38,650 bases of DNA from Staphylococcus devriesei (GTDB lineage: Bacteria > Bacillota > Bacilli > Staphylococcales > Staphylococcaceae), in the NCBI RefSeq assembly GCF_002902625.1, contig NZ_PPRG01000062.1:1-38650 (forward strand). The letters run 5' to 3'. Each line of letters starts with the position of its first letter. The first letter of the stretch is position 1. Shown here piece after piece: positions 1-9,820 of the stretch. The notes under the pieces are model-generated. The model was not told where the DNA came from. It did no database searches and was given only the letters and a program-made list of their open reading frames with translations. The translations under genes were made by a program, and so were the position numbers.

Positions 1-320
1 ATATAATATTTAGTATTTATAAAGAAATTATTTTTGCTTTCTTAAAGTAATATTAACAAATTTTTAATATTATTTATAATTTTTTGTAAGCGCTTTTTAA
101 AGATGAACTTATATGTAGTGAATTTGTAAAAAACTCAATGTAAACTTTTATAAAAATTAATGATCATGACTCATTTTATAATAATAGAAATATAGAAAGA
201 GAGCCGAGACTGAAAGATTGAGAAATGGCGATAAAACTCCTGAGTTTTTATCTTATCGATTTACCACACTGCAAATTATTATTCCCTTAACCTTATCAAA
301 GACAACTATTGATAAATAAG
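1..320. other. AT-rich intergenic region left of icd
   Basis: No gene is visible here. In other staphylococci the phoPR two-component operon lies on this side, so the left part may be the upstream region of a minus-strand phoP that is outside the window; this is inference from gene order. The region holds a cre-like sequence at 84-98 and three TTAnAAA-type 7-mers on the minus strand at 61-67, 73-79 and 83-89. A small hairpin (gataaaactc / gagtttttatc, one bulge) lies at 230-252. The part from about 200 resembles the start of a repeat seen elsewhere in the window (gagccgagac versus gagcgagac), but only weakly. Confidence 0.5.
84..98. promoter_or_regulatory. cre-like CcpA site (one mismatch)
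   Basis: TTGTAAGCGCTTTTT fits the cre consensus WTGNAANCGNWNNCW except for T in place of the C near the right end. The core TAAGCGCTTT is close to palindromic. It lies where the promoter of a minus-strand gene left of the window (phoP by synteny) would be expected. In Bacillus subtilis CcpA represses phoPR; whether the same holds here is inference. Confidence 0.4.
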
Positions 321-350
321 AAGCTGAGCCATATCTTAATGGCTCAGCTT
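314..350 (-). terminator. Terminator after icd
   Basis: A 12-bp perfect stem, aagctgagccat (321-332) with atggctcagctt (339-350), and a 6-nt loop. It lies 31 bp beyond the icd stop codon on the minus strand. The tract after the stem on that strand is cttattt, so the U-run is weak. The CTGAGCCAT arm recurs in the terminator after ackA. Confidence 0.75.
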
Positions 351-381
351 CGTTATATCATCGATTTATTTTAGCAAATAA

Positions 382-1650
382 TTATTTTAAATTTTTAATC
401 AATTCATCTGCGAACTCAGAAGTTGAAACTTCTTTGGCATCATCCATTAATCTAGCAAAATCGTAAGTTACGATTTTAGATGCAATTGTAGCTTCAATAG
501 AGTCTGTAATTTTATCTGCCGCTTCTTGCCATCCTAAGTGTTCTAACATCAATACTGAGCTTAATAGTTCAGATGAAGGATTTACCTTATTTAACCCAGC
601 GTATTTAGGTGCAGTACCATGCGTAGCTTCGAAAATGGCATGTCCAGTTTCGTAGTTAATATTTGCGCCTGGAGCAATGCCAATACCGCCAACTTGAGCT
701 GCTAAAGCGTCAGAAATATAGTCACCATTTAAATTCATAGTAGCTACAACATCATGTTCATTAGGACGTGTTAAGATTTGTTGTAAGAAAATATCTGCAA
801 TTGAATCTTTAATAATAATTTTGCCTTCTTGTTCAGCTTTTTCTTGAGCTTTGTTAGCTGCTTCTTTACCATCTTGTCCAACAATTTCATCATATTGTTG
901 CCATGTAAATACTTGATCAGCGAATTCGTTATGTGCAATATCATAACCCCATTGTTTAAATGAACCTTCAGTGAATTTCATGATATTACCTTTATGCACT
1001 AAAGTAACAGATTTGCGATTATTATCTAATGCGTACTGAATAGCTGCTCTAACTAAGCGTTCCGTTCCTTCTTTAGAAACAGGTTTAATACCTATACCAG
1101 AAGTTTCAGGGAAGCGAATATTAGTAGCACCCATTTCATTTTGTAAGAAATCGATTACTTTTTTAACTTCATCTGTTCCTTCTTTAAATTCAATACCAGC
1201 ATAAATATCTTCAGTATTTTCACGGAAAATGACCATATCTACATCTTCAGGACGTTTAACTGGTGAAGGTACTCCTTTAAACCAACGTACTGGACGTAAG
1301 CATGTAAATAAATCTAATTCTTGACGTAAGGCAACGTTAAGAGAACGAATCCCTCCACCGATCGGAGTAGTTAAAGGCCCTTTTATAGCTATTAAATACT
1401 CTTTAATTGTTTCTAGTGTTTCTTTAGGTAGCCATTCACCTGTTTCGTCATAAGCTTTTTGTCCCGCTAATACTTCTTTCCATTCGATACGTTTCTTTCC
1501 ATTATAAGCTTTTTCTACTGCCGCATCGATAACACGACTAGTCGCTTTCCAAATGTCAGGCCCGATTCCATCCCCAATGATAAACGGAATAACAGGTTCG
1601 TTTGGTACATTTAAACCATCATTTACTCTAGTAATTTTTTCTGCTGACAT
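382..1650 (-). CDS. icd: Isocitrate dehydrogenase (NADP+)
   Basis: Oxidises isocitrate to 2-oxoglutarate with NADP+ in the cytosolic TCA cycle. The 422-residue length is normal for the bacterial homodimeric enzyme. The substrate-loop motif SLNVALRQ is at 103-110, with the serine that E. coli AceK phosphorylates at S103. The K-G-N-I-M-K segment is near 220-225, the metal-binding NLNGDYISD is at 306-314, and the cofactor motif HGTAPKY is at 344-350. The ATG is preceded by GGAGG 9 nt upstream. It follows gltA by 53 bp on the same strand and is probably cotranscribed from the gltA promoter, as in the citZ-icd operons of Bacillales. A hairpin terminator follows. Family and function are secure. Confidence 0.97.
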   Translation of the reverse strand: MSAEKITRVNDGLNVPNEPVIPFIIGDGIGPDIWKATSRVIDAAVEKAYNGKKRIEWKEVLAGQKAYDETGEWLPKETLETIKEYLIAIKGPLTTPIGGGIRSLNVALRQELDLFTCLRPVRWFKGVPSPVKRPEDVDMVIFRENTEDIYAGIEFKEGTDEVKKVIDFLQNEMGATNIRFPETSGIGIKPVSKEGTERLVRAAIQYALDNNRKSVTLVHKGNIMKFTEGSFKQWGYDIAHNEFADQVFTWQQYDEIVGQDGKEAANKAQEKAEQEGKIIIKDSIADIFLQQILTRPNEHDVVATMNLNGDYISDALAAQVGGIGIAPGANINYETGHAIFEATHGTAPKYAGLNKVNPSSELLSSVLMLEHLGWQEAADKITDSIEATIASKIVTYDFARLMDDAKEVSTSEFADELIKNLK

Positions 1651-1703
1651 ATTATTAAACCTCCATAAATTATGAAATCTTATTTAAACTTATCATCAAA
1701 ATA

Positions 1704-2822
1704 TTATCTTTCTTCAATAGGAAGATATTTACGTTCAGTTTCCCCAATATATTTTGCACGAGGACGCATGATTCTATTATCACGATATTGTTCTAAGATA
1801 TGCGCTGTCCAACCAGACGTACGACTAACCGCAAATATTGGTGTAAATAAATCATGTGGAATATCCATACTATGGTAAACAGTTGCACTGAAGAAGTCTA
1901 CATTTGGAATTAACCCTTTTTCTTCTTTCATACGTTTCTCAATAGCAATTGAGATATCGTATAATTCGCTTCTACCAGCTTCTTCAGTGATTTTACGGCT
2001 CATTTCACGAAGGTATTTCGCACGTGGATCGCCATCTTTATAAACACGATGGCCAAAGCCCATGATTTTTTCTTTATTTTTTATTTTTTTATCAAGATAA
2101 GCATCAACTTCATCAACTGATTTTACTTCAGCTAACATATTCATCACCTGTTCGTTTGCGCCACCATGTAAAGGACCTTTTAAAGAACCAACTGCCGCAA
2201 CGATACCTGAATACATATCAGATAAAGAAGATACTGCACAACGAGCAGTAAAAGCTGAAGCATTAAGTTCATGGTCAGCATGTAAGACTAAAGCTTTGTT
2301 GAACGCTTCCACTTGCGTATCTGTTGGTAGTTCCCCTTTTAACATATATAAGAAGTTTGCCGCATAACTTAATTCAGGATTAGGTTTAATTGGTTCTTTC
2401 CCTTCACGTACTCGAGCAAATGCAGTAACAAGTGAAGCAATTTTAGCTTGAATACGTACTGCTCTCTCGAGACGATTTTCTTCAGTTTCATTTTCAGCAT
2501 CTGGGTCAAAATGCGCAATATAAGAAACTGAAGTACGTAATGCCGTCATAGGATGTACATTATCTGTCGCATATTCTTCAAAGTGATTATAAACTCTAGG
2601 ATTTAATGTCATGTAATGATTTAATTTATCCTTTAAGGCGTCTAATTCTTCTTGATTTGGTAGTCTATAATTCCATAATAAGAATATTATTTCTTCAAAT
2701 AATGCATTCTCAGCTAAGTCATCAATATCATAGCCAGCATATGTTAGTTGACTATCGACAATTGAGCTAATCTTAGTTTCTGCTGCAATTACCCCTTCTA
2801 AACCTTTTTGTAATTCTGCCAT
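1704..2822 (-). CDS. gltA: Citrate synthase
   Basis: Condenses acetyl-CoA and oxaloacetate to citrate; first enzyme of the TCA cycle. Known as citZ in Bacillus and S. aureus. I start it at the ATG at 2822, giving 372 residues beginning MAELQKGLEG. The reading frame is open for 34 codons further upstream, but the GAAAAGGGGAA ribosome site lies just before this ATG and the promoter -10 box falls inside the longer version. The catalytic residues are visible: H219 in LHGGANEQ, H258 in GFGHRVYKDGDPRA, and D309 in NVDFFSATVYH. The HADHELNAS motif starts at 181. The short length is typical of the Gram-positive type II dimeric form. It heads a two-gene operon with icd, 53 bp downstream. Confidence 0.97.
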   Translation of the reverse strand: MAELQKGLEGVIAAETKISSIVDSQLTYAGYDIDDLAENALFEEIIFLLWNYRLPNQEELDALKDKLNHYMTLNPRVYNHFEEYATDNVHPMTALRTSVSYIAHFDPDAENETEENRLERAVRIQAKIASLVTAFARVREGKEPIKPNPELSYAANFLYMLKGELPTDTQVEAFNKALVLHADHELNASAFTARCAVSSLSDMYSGIVAAVGSLKGPLHGGANEQVMNMLAEVKSVDEVDAYLDKKIKNKEKIMGFGHRVYKDGDPRAKYLREMSRKITEEAGRSELYDISIAIEKRMKEEKGLIPNVDFFSATVYHSMDIPHDLFTPIFAVSRTSGWTAHILEQYRDNRIMRPRAKYIGETERKYLPIEER

Positions 2823-2868
2823 AAGCAATTCCCCTTTTCTTTTACTTAATGTAATGGCTTTCAATAAT

Positions 2869-2897
2869 ATTATAGCTAATTGAATTCGCTTTGTGAA
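2869..2897 (-). promoter_or_regulatory. gltA promoter with overlapping cre-like sequence
   Basis: On the minus strand TTCACA (2892-2897) is followed after 17 bp by a perfect TATAAT (2869-2874), 47 bp before the gltA ATG. TTGAATTCGCTTTGT on the plus strand (2880-2894) matches the cre consensus with two mismatches and covers the -35 end. CcpA repression of citZ is known in Bacillus; the site here is only a candidate. Confidence 0.65.
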
Positions 2898-3085
2898 CGA
2901 ATATATATTTTGATACAAGTACAACTAAGGTGTAATTTTATCTTTTGATTTAATTAATAATACCTTGAAAGTAGCTATATTAAAGCATTTTATTATAAAA
3001 TAAATACCGTATTTTCATCATATATATTCAGAAATTCAAATTTTTTATCAATCATGATTACAATTTTTCAATCAAATATTAAGGG

Positions 3086-3100
3086 AATTTTTAGAAAAAT
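3086..3100. promoter_or_regulatory. CodY-box-like sequence upstream of aapA
   Basis: AATTTTTAGAAAAAT matches the CodY consensus AATTTTCWGAAAATT at 13 of 15 positions. It lies 12 bp upstream of the proposed aapA -35 box. Amino-acid permeases are common CodY targets, but near matches arise by chance in such AT-rich DNA. Confidence 0.35.
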
Positions 3101-3112
3101 TTTAAAAAATAA

Positions 3113-3141
3113 TTGTCGAAATGAATATATAAGTGCATAAT
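3113..3141 (+). promoter_or_regulatory. aapA promoter
   Basis: TTGTCG (3113-3118), a 17-bp spacer and CATAAT (3136-3141). The ribosome site taaggga follows at about 3158, 8 bp before the ATG. Confidence 0.55.
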
Positions 3142-3172
3142 AAATATTAATTAAATGTAAGGGAGTTGTCTT

Positions 3173-4534
3173 ATGGCTGAAGAAAAATTACAAAGAGGAT
3201 TGAGTAATCGTCATGTGCAATTAATTGCAATTGGCGGCGCTATTGGTACTGGGTTATTCTTGGGAGCTGGGCAAACAATAGCAATGACTGGTCCATCTAT
3301 TCTCCTAACTTATATTATTATAGGATTCATGTTATTCATGTTTATGAGAGGACTCGGCGAGATTATCATCCAAAATACTCGCTTTAAATCTTTCGCTGAC
3401 GTGACTAATGAATACATAGGACCATTTGCAGGGTTTGTAACAGGTTGGACTTATTGGTTATGTTGGATTATCACGGGTATGGCCGAAGTTACAGCAGTTG
3501 CTAAATATGTAAGTTTCTGGTTTCCTGCTATTCCAAACTGGATTAGCGCATTATTTTGCGTTTTAATTCTAATGTTATTTAATTTATTAAGTGCTAAGTT
3601 ATTTGGTGAGTTAGAATTCTGGTTTGCAATCATTAAAATCATTACAATTATCGCTCTTATCGTAGTTGGGCTAGTAATGGTATTATTCGCTTTTAAAACA
3701 CAATTTGGTCATGCAAGCTTTACTAACCTATATAAACATGGTATTTTCGCTAACGGCGCTTCAGGATTCTTTATGTCGTTCCAAATGGCATTATTCTCAT
3801 TCGTAGGTATCGAAATGATTGGGGTAACAGCTGGTGAAACGAAAGATCCCACTAAAACAATTCCAAAAGCAATCAACGCCGTTCCACTAAGAATATTAGT
3901 ATTCTATGTAGGTGCATTAGCAGTAATCATGTCAATTATTCCATGGGATAAAGTTGATCCAACTGAAAGTCCATTCGTAAGATTATTTTCACTAATCGGT
4001 ATTCCTTTCGCTGCTGGATTAATTAATTTCGTAGTATTAACTGCTGCTGCTTCATCTTGTAATAGTGGTATTTTCTCTAATAGCCGTATGTTATTTGGTT
4101 TATCAGACAAAAAACAAGCTCCACCAATTTTTAGCAGTACTAACAAAAGTGGAGTACCTCACATAGCTATTATTGCTTCATCAGCACTATTACTTGTTAC
4201 AGCATTACTTAACTACATCTTCCCAGATGCGACATTAGTATTCACTTATGTAACAACAATTTCAACTGTATTATTCATAATAGTTTGGGCTTTAATTATT
4301 GTAGCCTACATTAACTATCATAGAAGAAATCCAGAATTACACAAAACAGTATCTTACAAACTTCCTGGTGGTAAATTTATGGGATATGCAATTTTAGTAT
4401 TCTTTATCTTTGTATTTTGTTTATTATTTGTAAACGAAACTACAAGAAATGCAATCTTTATCACACCATTATGGTTTATCTTCCTCGGATTGATGTATTT
4501 AAGATACAAACAAGTTACTAAGAAAGTAAAATAA
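3173..4534 (+). CDS. aapA: Amino-acid permease, APC superfamily
   Basis: Membrane symporter of the amino acid-polyamine-organocation superfamily, related to D-serine/D-alanine/glycine and other amino-acid permeases (CycA/AapA group). The 453 residues form about twelve hydrophobic segments, with a short hydrophilic N-terminus. The family motif IAIGGAIGTGLFLGAGQTI in the first helix (residues 18-36) is the unwound substrate-binding region. The conserved GETKDPTKTIPKAINAVP loop follows TM6. The substrate cannot be fixed from sequence; the name follows its position next to gltA in S. aureus. It is monocistronic, divergent from gltA and followed by a strong terminator. A CodY-like box upstream suggests control by amino-acid supply. 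Confidence 0.88.
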   Translation: MAEEKLQRGLSNRHVQLIAIGGAIGTGLFLGAGQTIAMTGPSILLTYIIIGFMLFMFMRGLGEIIIQNTRFKSFADVTNEYIGPFAGFVTGWTYWLCWIITGMAEVTAVAKYVSFWFPAIPNWISALFCVLILMLFNLLSAKLFGELEFWFAIIKIITIIALIVVGLVMVLFAFKTQFGHASFTNLYKHGIFANGASGFFMSFQMALFSFVGIEMIGVTAGETKDPTKTIPKAINAVPLRILVFYVGALAVIMSIIPWDKVDPTESPFVRLFSLIGIPFAAGLINFVVLTAAASSCNSGIFSNSRMLFGLSDKKQAPPIFSSTNKSGVPHIAIIASSALLLVTALLNYIFPDATLVFTYVTTISTVLFIIVWALIIVAYINYHRRNPELHKTVSYKLPGGKFMGYAILVFFIFVFCLLFVNETTRNAIFITPLWFIFLGLMYLRYKQVTKKVK

Positions 4535-4547
4535 ATTATTAGTATAT

Positions 4548-4583
4548 ACTTCCTTCTCTTAAATAAGAGTTGGAAGTTTTTTT
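4548..4583 (+). terminator. Terminator after aapA
   Basis: Stem acttccttctctt / aagagttggaagt with a short loop, followed by seven T residues, 14 bp after the aapA stop codon. A classical intrinsic terminator. Confidence 0.9.
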
Positions 4584-4710
4584 ATGAAAAATAATAGACA
4601 GATAGAAATTCAAAATATAGTTCTTAATTTTTGACCTCCTTACCCCCTCAAGGCAAATTAATTAAAGTCTAGTATTCACGTAAAATTTATTTATCTACCT
4701 ATTGGCATAG

Positions 4711-4747
4711 AAAAAGCTAGGACACTTATAATACGAGCGTCCTAGCT
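4711..4747 (-). terminator. Terminator after pyk
   Basis: A perfect 9-bp stem, agctaggac (4715-4723) with gtcctagct (4739-4747), and a 15-nt loop. On the minus strand it is followed by a U5 run. It lies about 75 bp past the pyk stop codon. Plus-strand use is less likely because few Ts follow on that side. Confidence 0.8.
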
Positions 4748-4822
4748 TCTACTTTAATTAATCTTATTTAACTTTCAAAATCTTTTTTATACGAAACATT
4801 TACGGAAAACTATAATAAAATA

Positions 4823-6583
4823 TTATAGTACGTTTGCATATCCTTCAAAGATTTTTCCTTGAGCTGCATCTACTGTTACTAAGATACCGTTTTTAAGTTC
4901 TTTAGTAGCTTGTTCAACTCCGATAATTGTCGGTATACCTTTTTCAAGACCAATAATAGCACTAGGTGAAGTAATACCGTTTTCTTCTGTAATTAAACCA
5001 ACTGCTTTTTCAACATATGGTACTAACGTTTCATCAACAGAGTTAGTTACGATTACAGCATCGCTTAAATCTTTACCTTCTAAGTCACTAGCGTTTTTGG
5101 CTACTACTATTTTACCAACGACTGAGCCACGTCCAACACCTTGACCTTTAGCGATTTCATCACCAACTAAATGTAATTTCATCATATTAGTTGTACCTTT
5201 CTCACCAGTAGGGACACCAGCAGTAATGATAATTAGATCACCATTGCTAACTCTTTCGGTCTCTACTGCTGTTGCAACTGCATTATTTAAAAGATCATCA
5301 GTAGTTTTGCGACCTTTTTTAATTACTGGATAAGCTCCCCATACAAGTGCTAATTGACGTGCAGTATGTTCACTTGGAGTTACAGCAATAATATCTGAAT
5401 GTGGACGATATTTAGATATAGTAACTGCAGTTGAACCACTTTCTGTTGCAGCTACAATTGCTTTTACATTTAAATTTAAAGCTGTGTGAGCTACAGAAAC
5501 ACCAATAGCGTTAACTAATGAAGTCTCTACAAGTTTAGTACGATCAGATAATAATTTTTTATAATCTTGAGCCGCTTCAGCAGAAATAGCAATATTTCTC
5601 ATTGTTTTAACTGCTTCTTCAGGATATAAACCAGCAGCTGTCTCACCTGATAACATAATTGCATCAGTACCATCATAAATTGCGTTAGCTACGTCGCTTG
5701 CTTCTGCTCTAGTAGCACGTGGATTACGTTGCATAGAGTCTAACATTTGAGTAGCAGTAATAACTGGTTTACCAAGTTTATTACATTTTCTGATTAAGTC
5801 TTTTTGAACAATTGGCACTGATTCTGGTGGGATTTCAACACCCATATCACCACGAGCTACCATTAATCCATCAGATACTTCTAAAATCTCTTCGATATTG
5901 TCAATACCTTCTTGGTTTTCGATTTTAGGGAAAATCGTAATATTGCGATTATTTTCTCTTTCTAAAATTTCACGGATATCTAGGACATCACTAGGACGAC
6001 GTACGAAACTAGCAGCGATATAGTCAATATCTTCTTTAATACCAAACATGATATCATCAGCATCTTTATCAGTTATACCTGGTAAATTAACTTTTACGCC
6101 TGGTAAGTTAACACCTTTTTTATTTTTCAATTCACCAGTATTTAAGATGTCACATTTAACTTCACCATTAGCTTTATCAATTTCTTTAACTTGAAGTTCA
6201 ACTAAACCGTCATCTAATAGGATATAAGAACCAACTTGTACATCATTAATTAAGTCTTGATACGTAACTGAGAATTTCTCAGGTGTACCTTCAACTTGAG
6301 ACATACTTACTATAACTTCATTACCTTTTTCAAGCATGATAACGCCATCTTTCATATCATGCGTACGAATTTCAGGTCCTTTTGTATCTAATAAAATACC
6401 AATTGTTTTACCTAATCTGTCAGCCACTTTACGAATTGTATCAATACGAGCTTTATGTTCTTCATGACTACCATGTGAAAAGTTTAAACGCGCTACGTTC
6501 ATACCAGCTTTCATTAATTTCTCTAACATTTCTTCAGATTCTGATGCTGGTCCTATTGTACATACAATTTTAGTCTTTCTCAT
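4823..6583 (-). CDS. pyk: Pyruvate kinase with extra C-terminal domain
   Basis: Converts phosphoenolpyruvate and ADP to pyruvate and ATP, the last step of glycolysis. The catalytic barrel begins [12 protein letters not shown]. The catalytic lysine is K220 in FPKIENQEG, the metal/PEP loop ARGDMGVE is at 243-250, and the family motif ITATQML is at 275-281. At 586 residues it is about 110 longer than the E. coli type. The extension (about 475-586) is the PEP-utiliser-like domain found in Bacillus and Staphylococcus pyruvate kinases. In this domain the usual TSHAA signature reads TSPSA (538-542), so the phosphorylatable histidine is proline. It lies 18 bp downstream of pfkA, with GGAGG before the ATG, and is probably cotranscribed with it. 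Confidence 0.97.
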   Translation of the reverse strand: MRKTKIVCTIGPASESEEMLEKLMKAGMNVARLNFSHGSHEEHKARIDTIRKVADRLGKTIGILLDTKGPEIRTHDMKDGVIMLEKGNEVIVSMSQVEGTPEKFSVTYQDLINDVQVGSYILLDDGLVELQVKEIDKANGEVKCDILNTGELKNKKGVNLPGVKVNLPGITDKDADDIMFGIKEDIDYIAASFVRRPSDVLDIREILERENNRNITIFPKIENQEGIDNIEEILEVSDGLMVARGDMGVEIPPESVPIVQKDLIRKCNKLGKPVITATQMLDSMQRNPRATRAEASDVANAIYDGTDAIMLSGETAAGLYPEEAVKTMRNIAISAEAAQDYKKLLSDRTKLVETSLVNAIGVSVAHTALNLNVKAIVAATESGSTAVTISKYRPHSDIIAVTPSEHTARQLALVWGAYPVIKKGRKTTDDLLNNAVATAVETERVSNGDLIIITAGVPTGEKGTTNMMKLHLVGDEIAKGQGVGRGSVVGKIVVAKNASDLEGKDLSDAVIVTNSVDETLVPYVEKAVGLITEENGITSPSAIIGLEKGIPTIIGVEQATKELKNGILVTVDAAQGKIFEGYANVL

Positions 6584-6601
6584 TTTAAAAAGCCTCCTAA
6601 A

Positions 6602-7585
<984 letters not shown>

Positions 7586-7638
7586 CTAACTAGAATTATC
7601 TTTAGTATTAAATTACCACAATTTTATTAGGTGTTCCA

Positions 7639-7675
7639 TTAATATAGATAGAATATATTTATGTAAACGTTTTAT
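7639..7675 (-). promoter_or_regulatory. Candidate pfkA promoter with cre-like site
   Basis: On the minus strand TTTACA (7662-7667), 17 bp, then TATTAA (7639-7644), about 70 bp before the pfkA ATG. ATGTAAACGTTTTAT (7661-7675, plus strand) matches the cre consensus except A in place of the conserved C, and covers the -35 box. The -10 match is only moderate. Confidence 0.4.
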
Positions 7676-7699
7676 ATATTAAATTTAACTTATTCAATA

Positions 7700-7734
7700 G
7701 AAAAAAACTAGAAATCAAGGGGTAGATTTCTAGT
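7700..7734 (-). terminator. Terminator after accA
   Basis: A perfect 10-bp stem, actagaaatc (7707-7716) with gatttctagt (7725-7734), and an 8-nt loop. On the minus strand it is followed by a U-rich run. It starts 7 bp past the accA stop codon and isolates accDA from pfkA. Confidence 0.9.
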
Positions 7735-7741
7735 CTCATAA

Positions 7742-8689
7742 TTAAGATTCATTAAAAGAACCTATATTTCTAAATTTATTAAAGCGTGTTTCCACAAGAT
7801 CATCACTAGTTAAACGCTGTAACTCTTTTAATTGTTTTACGAATGTAGCTTTAATTTCTTTAGCTTGTTGTTCAATATTATTATGGGCCCCACCTAATGG
7901 CTCATTAATAACTTCATCAATCACTTCTAATTGGTATAAATCTTTGGCAGTAATTTTCATTGTTTCAGCTGCCATTTTAGCTAGCGTACTATCTTTCCAT
8001 AGTAACGCAGCCGCACCTTCAGGTGAAATAACTGAATACGTACTATTTTCAAGCATATTTATTTTGTTAGAAATACCAATACCAAGTGCACCACCACTAC
8101 CGCCTTCACCAATTACAATAGTAATAACAGGTACTTTTAGCGATGCCATCTCAACTAAATTTTTAGCAATTGATTCACTTTGACCACGTTCTTCAGCAGC
8201 TTTACCTGGATACGCACCTTTAGTATCAATGAAAGTAATAATAGGACGGTTAAATTTTTCGGCTTGTTTCATTAACCTCAATGCTTTGCGATACCCTTCA
8301 GGATGTGCCATACCAAAATTTCGATAAATATTATCTTTAGTATCTTTTCCTCGTTGTTGCCCAATTACAGTTACAGGAATATCATCTAAATAAGCGATAC
8401 CTCCAATCATTGCTGGATCATCTCTAAAGTTGCGATCTCCATGTAATTCGATAAACGAATCAAAGATAAAAGGAATATAATCTAAAGTGGTTGGTCTTTC
8501 TTGAAGACGCGCAATTTGTACTCTATCCCATGGTTTCAAGTTAGTATAAATCTTCTTAGTTTCTCTTTCTAAAGAGGCTTCTAGCAAATCAATCTCATCT
8601 TGTAAATCGACATCGTTTTTTTCTTGTGACTCTTTTAAAGATTCAATTTTATTTTTTATTTCAAAAAGTGGTTTTTCAAAATCAAGCAT
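7742..8689 (-). CDS. accA: Acetyl-CoA carboxylase carboxyltransferase, alpha subunit
   Basis: Alpha half of the carboxyltransferase that moves CO2 from carboxybiotin on BCCP to acetyl-CoA, giving malonyl-CoA for fatty-acid synthesis. 315 residues, normal for the family. An N-terminal helical segment (about 1-50) precedes the crotonase-like fold. The oxyanion and CoA elements are visible in [27 protein letters not shown] and [12 protein letters not shown]. Its ATG lies inside the end of accD (8-bp overlap), and a GAGGTG ribosome site sits within accD, so the two subunits are probably translationally coupled, which suits an A2B2 complex. A strong terminator follows. Confidence 0.97.
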   Translation of the reverse strand: MLDFEKPLFEIKNKIESLKESQEKNDVDLQDEIDLLEASLERETKKIYTNLKPWDRVQIARLQERPTTLDYIPFIFDSFIELHGDRNFRDDPAMIGGIAYLDDIPVTVIGQQRGKDTKDNIYRNFGMAHPEGYRKALRLMKQAEKFNRPIITFIDTKGAYPGKAAEERGQSESIAKNLVEMASLKVPVITIVIGEGGSGGALGIGISNKINMLENSTYSVISPEGAAALLWKDSTLAKMAAETMKITAKDLYQLEVIDEVINEPLGGAHNNIEQQAKEIKATFVKQLKELQRLTSDDLVETRFNKFRNIGSFNES

Positions 8690-9548
8690 TAGGTTTCACC
8701 TCTTGATGCATTTTTAAAATTTGAGCAAGTGTGCTTTTCATTTCTTTACGATGGATGACTTTATCAAGTTGACCATGCTCAAGTAAAAATTCTGCCGTTT
8801 GAAAATCATCTGGCAATTTTTCATTAATTGTTTGTTCAATAACTCTTCTTCCTGCAAATCCTATTAATGCTTTTGGTTCACTTAAGTTAATGTCGCCAAC
8901 AGAAGCAAAACTAGCTGATACGCCTCCTGTAGTAGGATGAGTTAAATAAGAAATATATAGCAATCCGGCATCAGAATGACGTTTCAAGGAAACACTTGTT
9001 TTACCCATTTGCATTAAAGATATGATGCCTTCTTGCATTCTAGCACCACCACTAGCAGAGAATAAGATGAAAGGCAGACGATGTTCAGTACAATAATCAA
9101 TAATTCGACAAATTTTTTCTCCAACAACTGACCCCATACTTCCCATTCTGAATCGTGCGTCCATGACCGCAACGCCGTATTTCAAACCTTCTAATTCAGC
9201 TATTCCTGTGACAACTGCTTCATTTAAATCTGTTTTCTTTTGGTCTTTTTCGATTTTTTCTTGATACCCAGGAAAATCTAATGGATTAGCTGATGTCATA
9301 CCCTTATCAAATTCTTCAAAAGTATTTTCATCTGAAATAGCTTCAATTCTTTTATAAGCCGGTAAAGCAATGTGATGATCGCAATTAAAGCACACATTTA
9401 AATTTTCAGAGAGCTCTTTAGTGTACATAATTTTTTTACATTTAGGACATTTAGTCATTATACCGGCTGGTACTTCATTCTGCTTAGAATCTTGTACAGT
9501 CAAATATTTCTTTTTCTTACTACTTCTATTAAAAAAGTCTTTAAACAT
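8682..9548 (-). CDS. accD: Acetyl-CoA carboxylase carboxyltransferase, beta subunit
   Basis: Beta half of the carboxyltransferase. 288 residues. The N-terminal zinc ribbon is complete: C34 and C37 in CPKC, C53 and C56 in CFNC. This domain is known to bind its own mRNA and DNA in E. coli. The crotonase-like core follows, with [12 protein letters not shown] and the GGVSASFAS glycine-rich oxyanion segment. It is the first gene of the accD-accA pair and overlaps accA by 8 bp. A gtGGAGGttt ribosome site precedes the ATG. A candidate promoter lies about 90 bp upstream. Confidence 0.96.
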   Translation of the reverse strand: MFKDFFNRSSKKKKYLTVQDSKQNEVPAGIMTKCPKCKKIMYTKELSENLNVCFNCDHHIALPAYKRIEAISDENTFEEFDKGMTSANPLDFPGYQEKIEKDQKKTDLNEAVVTGIAELEGLKYGVAVMDARFRMGSMGSVVGEKICRIIDYCTEHRLPFILFSASGGARMQEGIISLMQMGKTSVSLKRHSDAGLLYISYLTHPTTGGVSASFASVGDINLSEPKALIGFAGRRVIEQTINEKLPDDFQTAEFLLEHGQLDKVIHRKEMKSTLAQILKMHQEVKPNA

Positions 9549-9637
9549 TCGTAAACCTCCACATAACCTTTCAACATTCTAACGCTCTCTATAATAACAA
9601 ACACCAATTGAAATCATGTTTTAAATATGAGAGAGAA

Positions 9638-9667
9638 ATTATATAAGTTAATCGACGTCTAAGTCTA
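9638..9667 (-). promoter_or_regulatory. Candidate accDA promoter
   Basis: On the minus strand TAGACT (9662-9667), 18 bp, then a perfect TATAAT (9638-9643), 90 bp before the accD ATG. No FapR-type palindrome is apparent. The rest of the 272-bp spacer shows nothing else I can support. Confidence 0.4.
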
Positions 9668-9820
9668 GCCTACTCACCGTTTTATTTTTTTAAAAATAAT
9701 GAATAGTTTCTAACAACTAAATGACTACGCATTTACCAATCAACTCTTTATAATTTCTCTTATTAATATCTTAAAAGTTATTCCATTATTTAGAATGATA
9801 GCGTTGAAAATAGTTATAGA

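Larger units (their letters stand above)
2898..3172. other. Divergent gltA-aapA regulatory region
   Basis: The 350-bp space between the gltA and aapA start codons contains no gene. It carries the gltA promoter on the minus strand, the aapA promoter on the plus strand, and a CodY-like box between them at 3086-3100. The middle part is very AT-rich without other obvious structure. Confidence 0.6.

Noticed and set aside
2072..2094. T-rich run inside gltA that looks like a terminator or slippery tract
   Set aside because: It encodes the lysine-rich KKIKNKEK segment of citrate synthase and has no stem beside it.
2823..2924. 34-residue N-terminal extension of citrate synthase
   Set aside because: It lacks a ribosome site, covers the promoter -10 box, and the family normally starts at the ATG at 2822.
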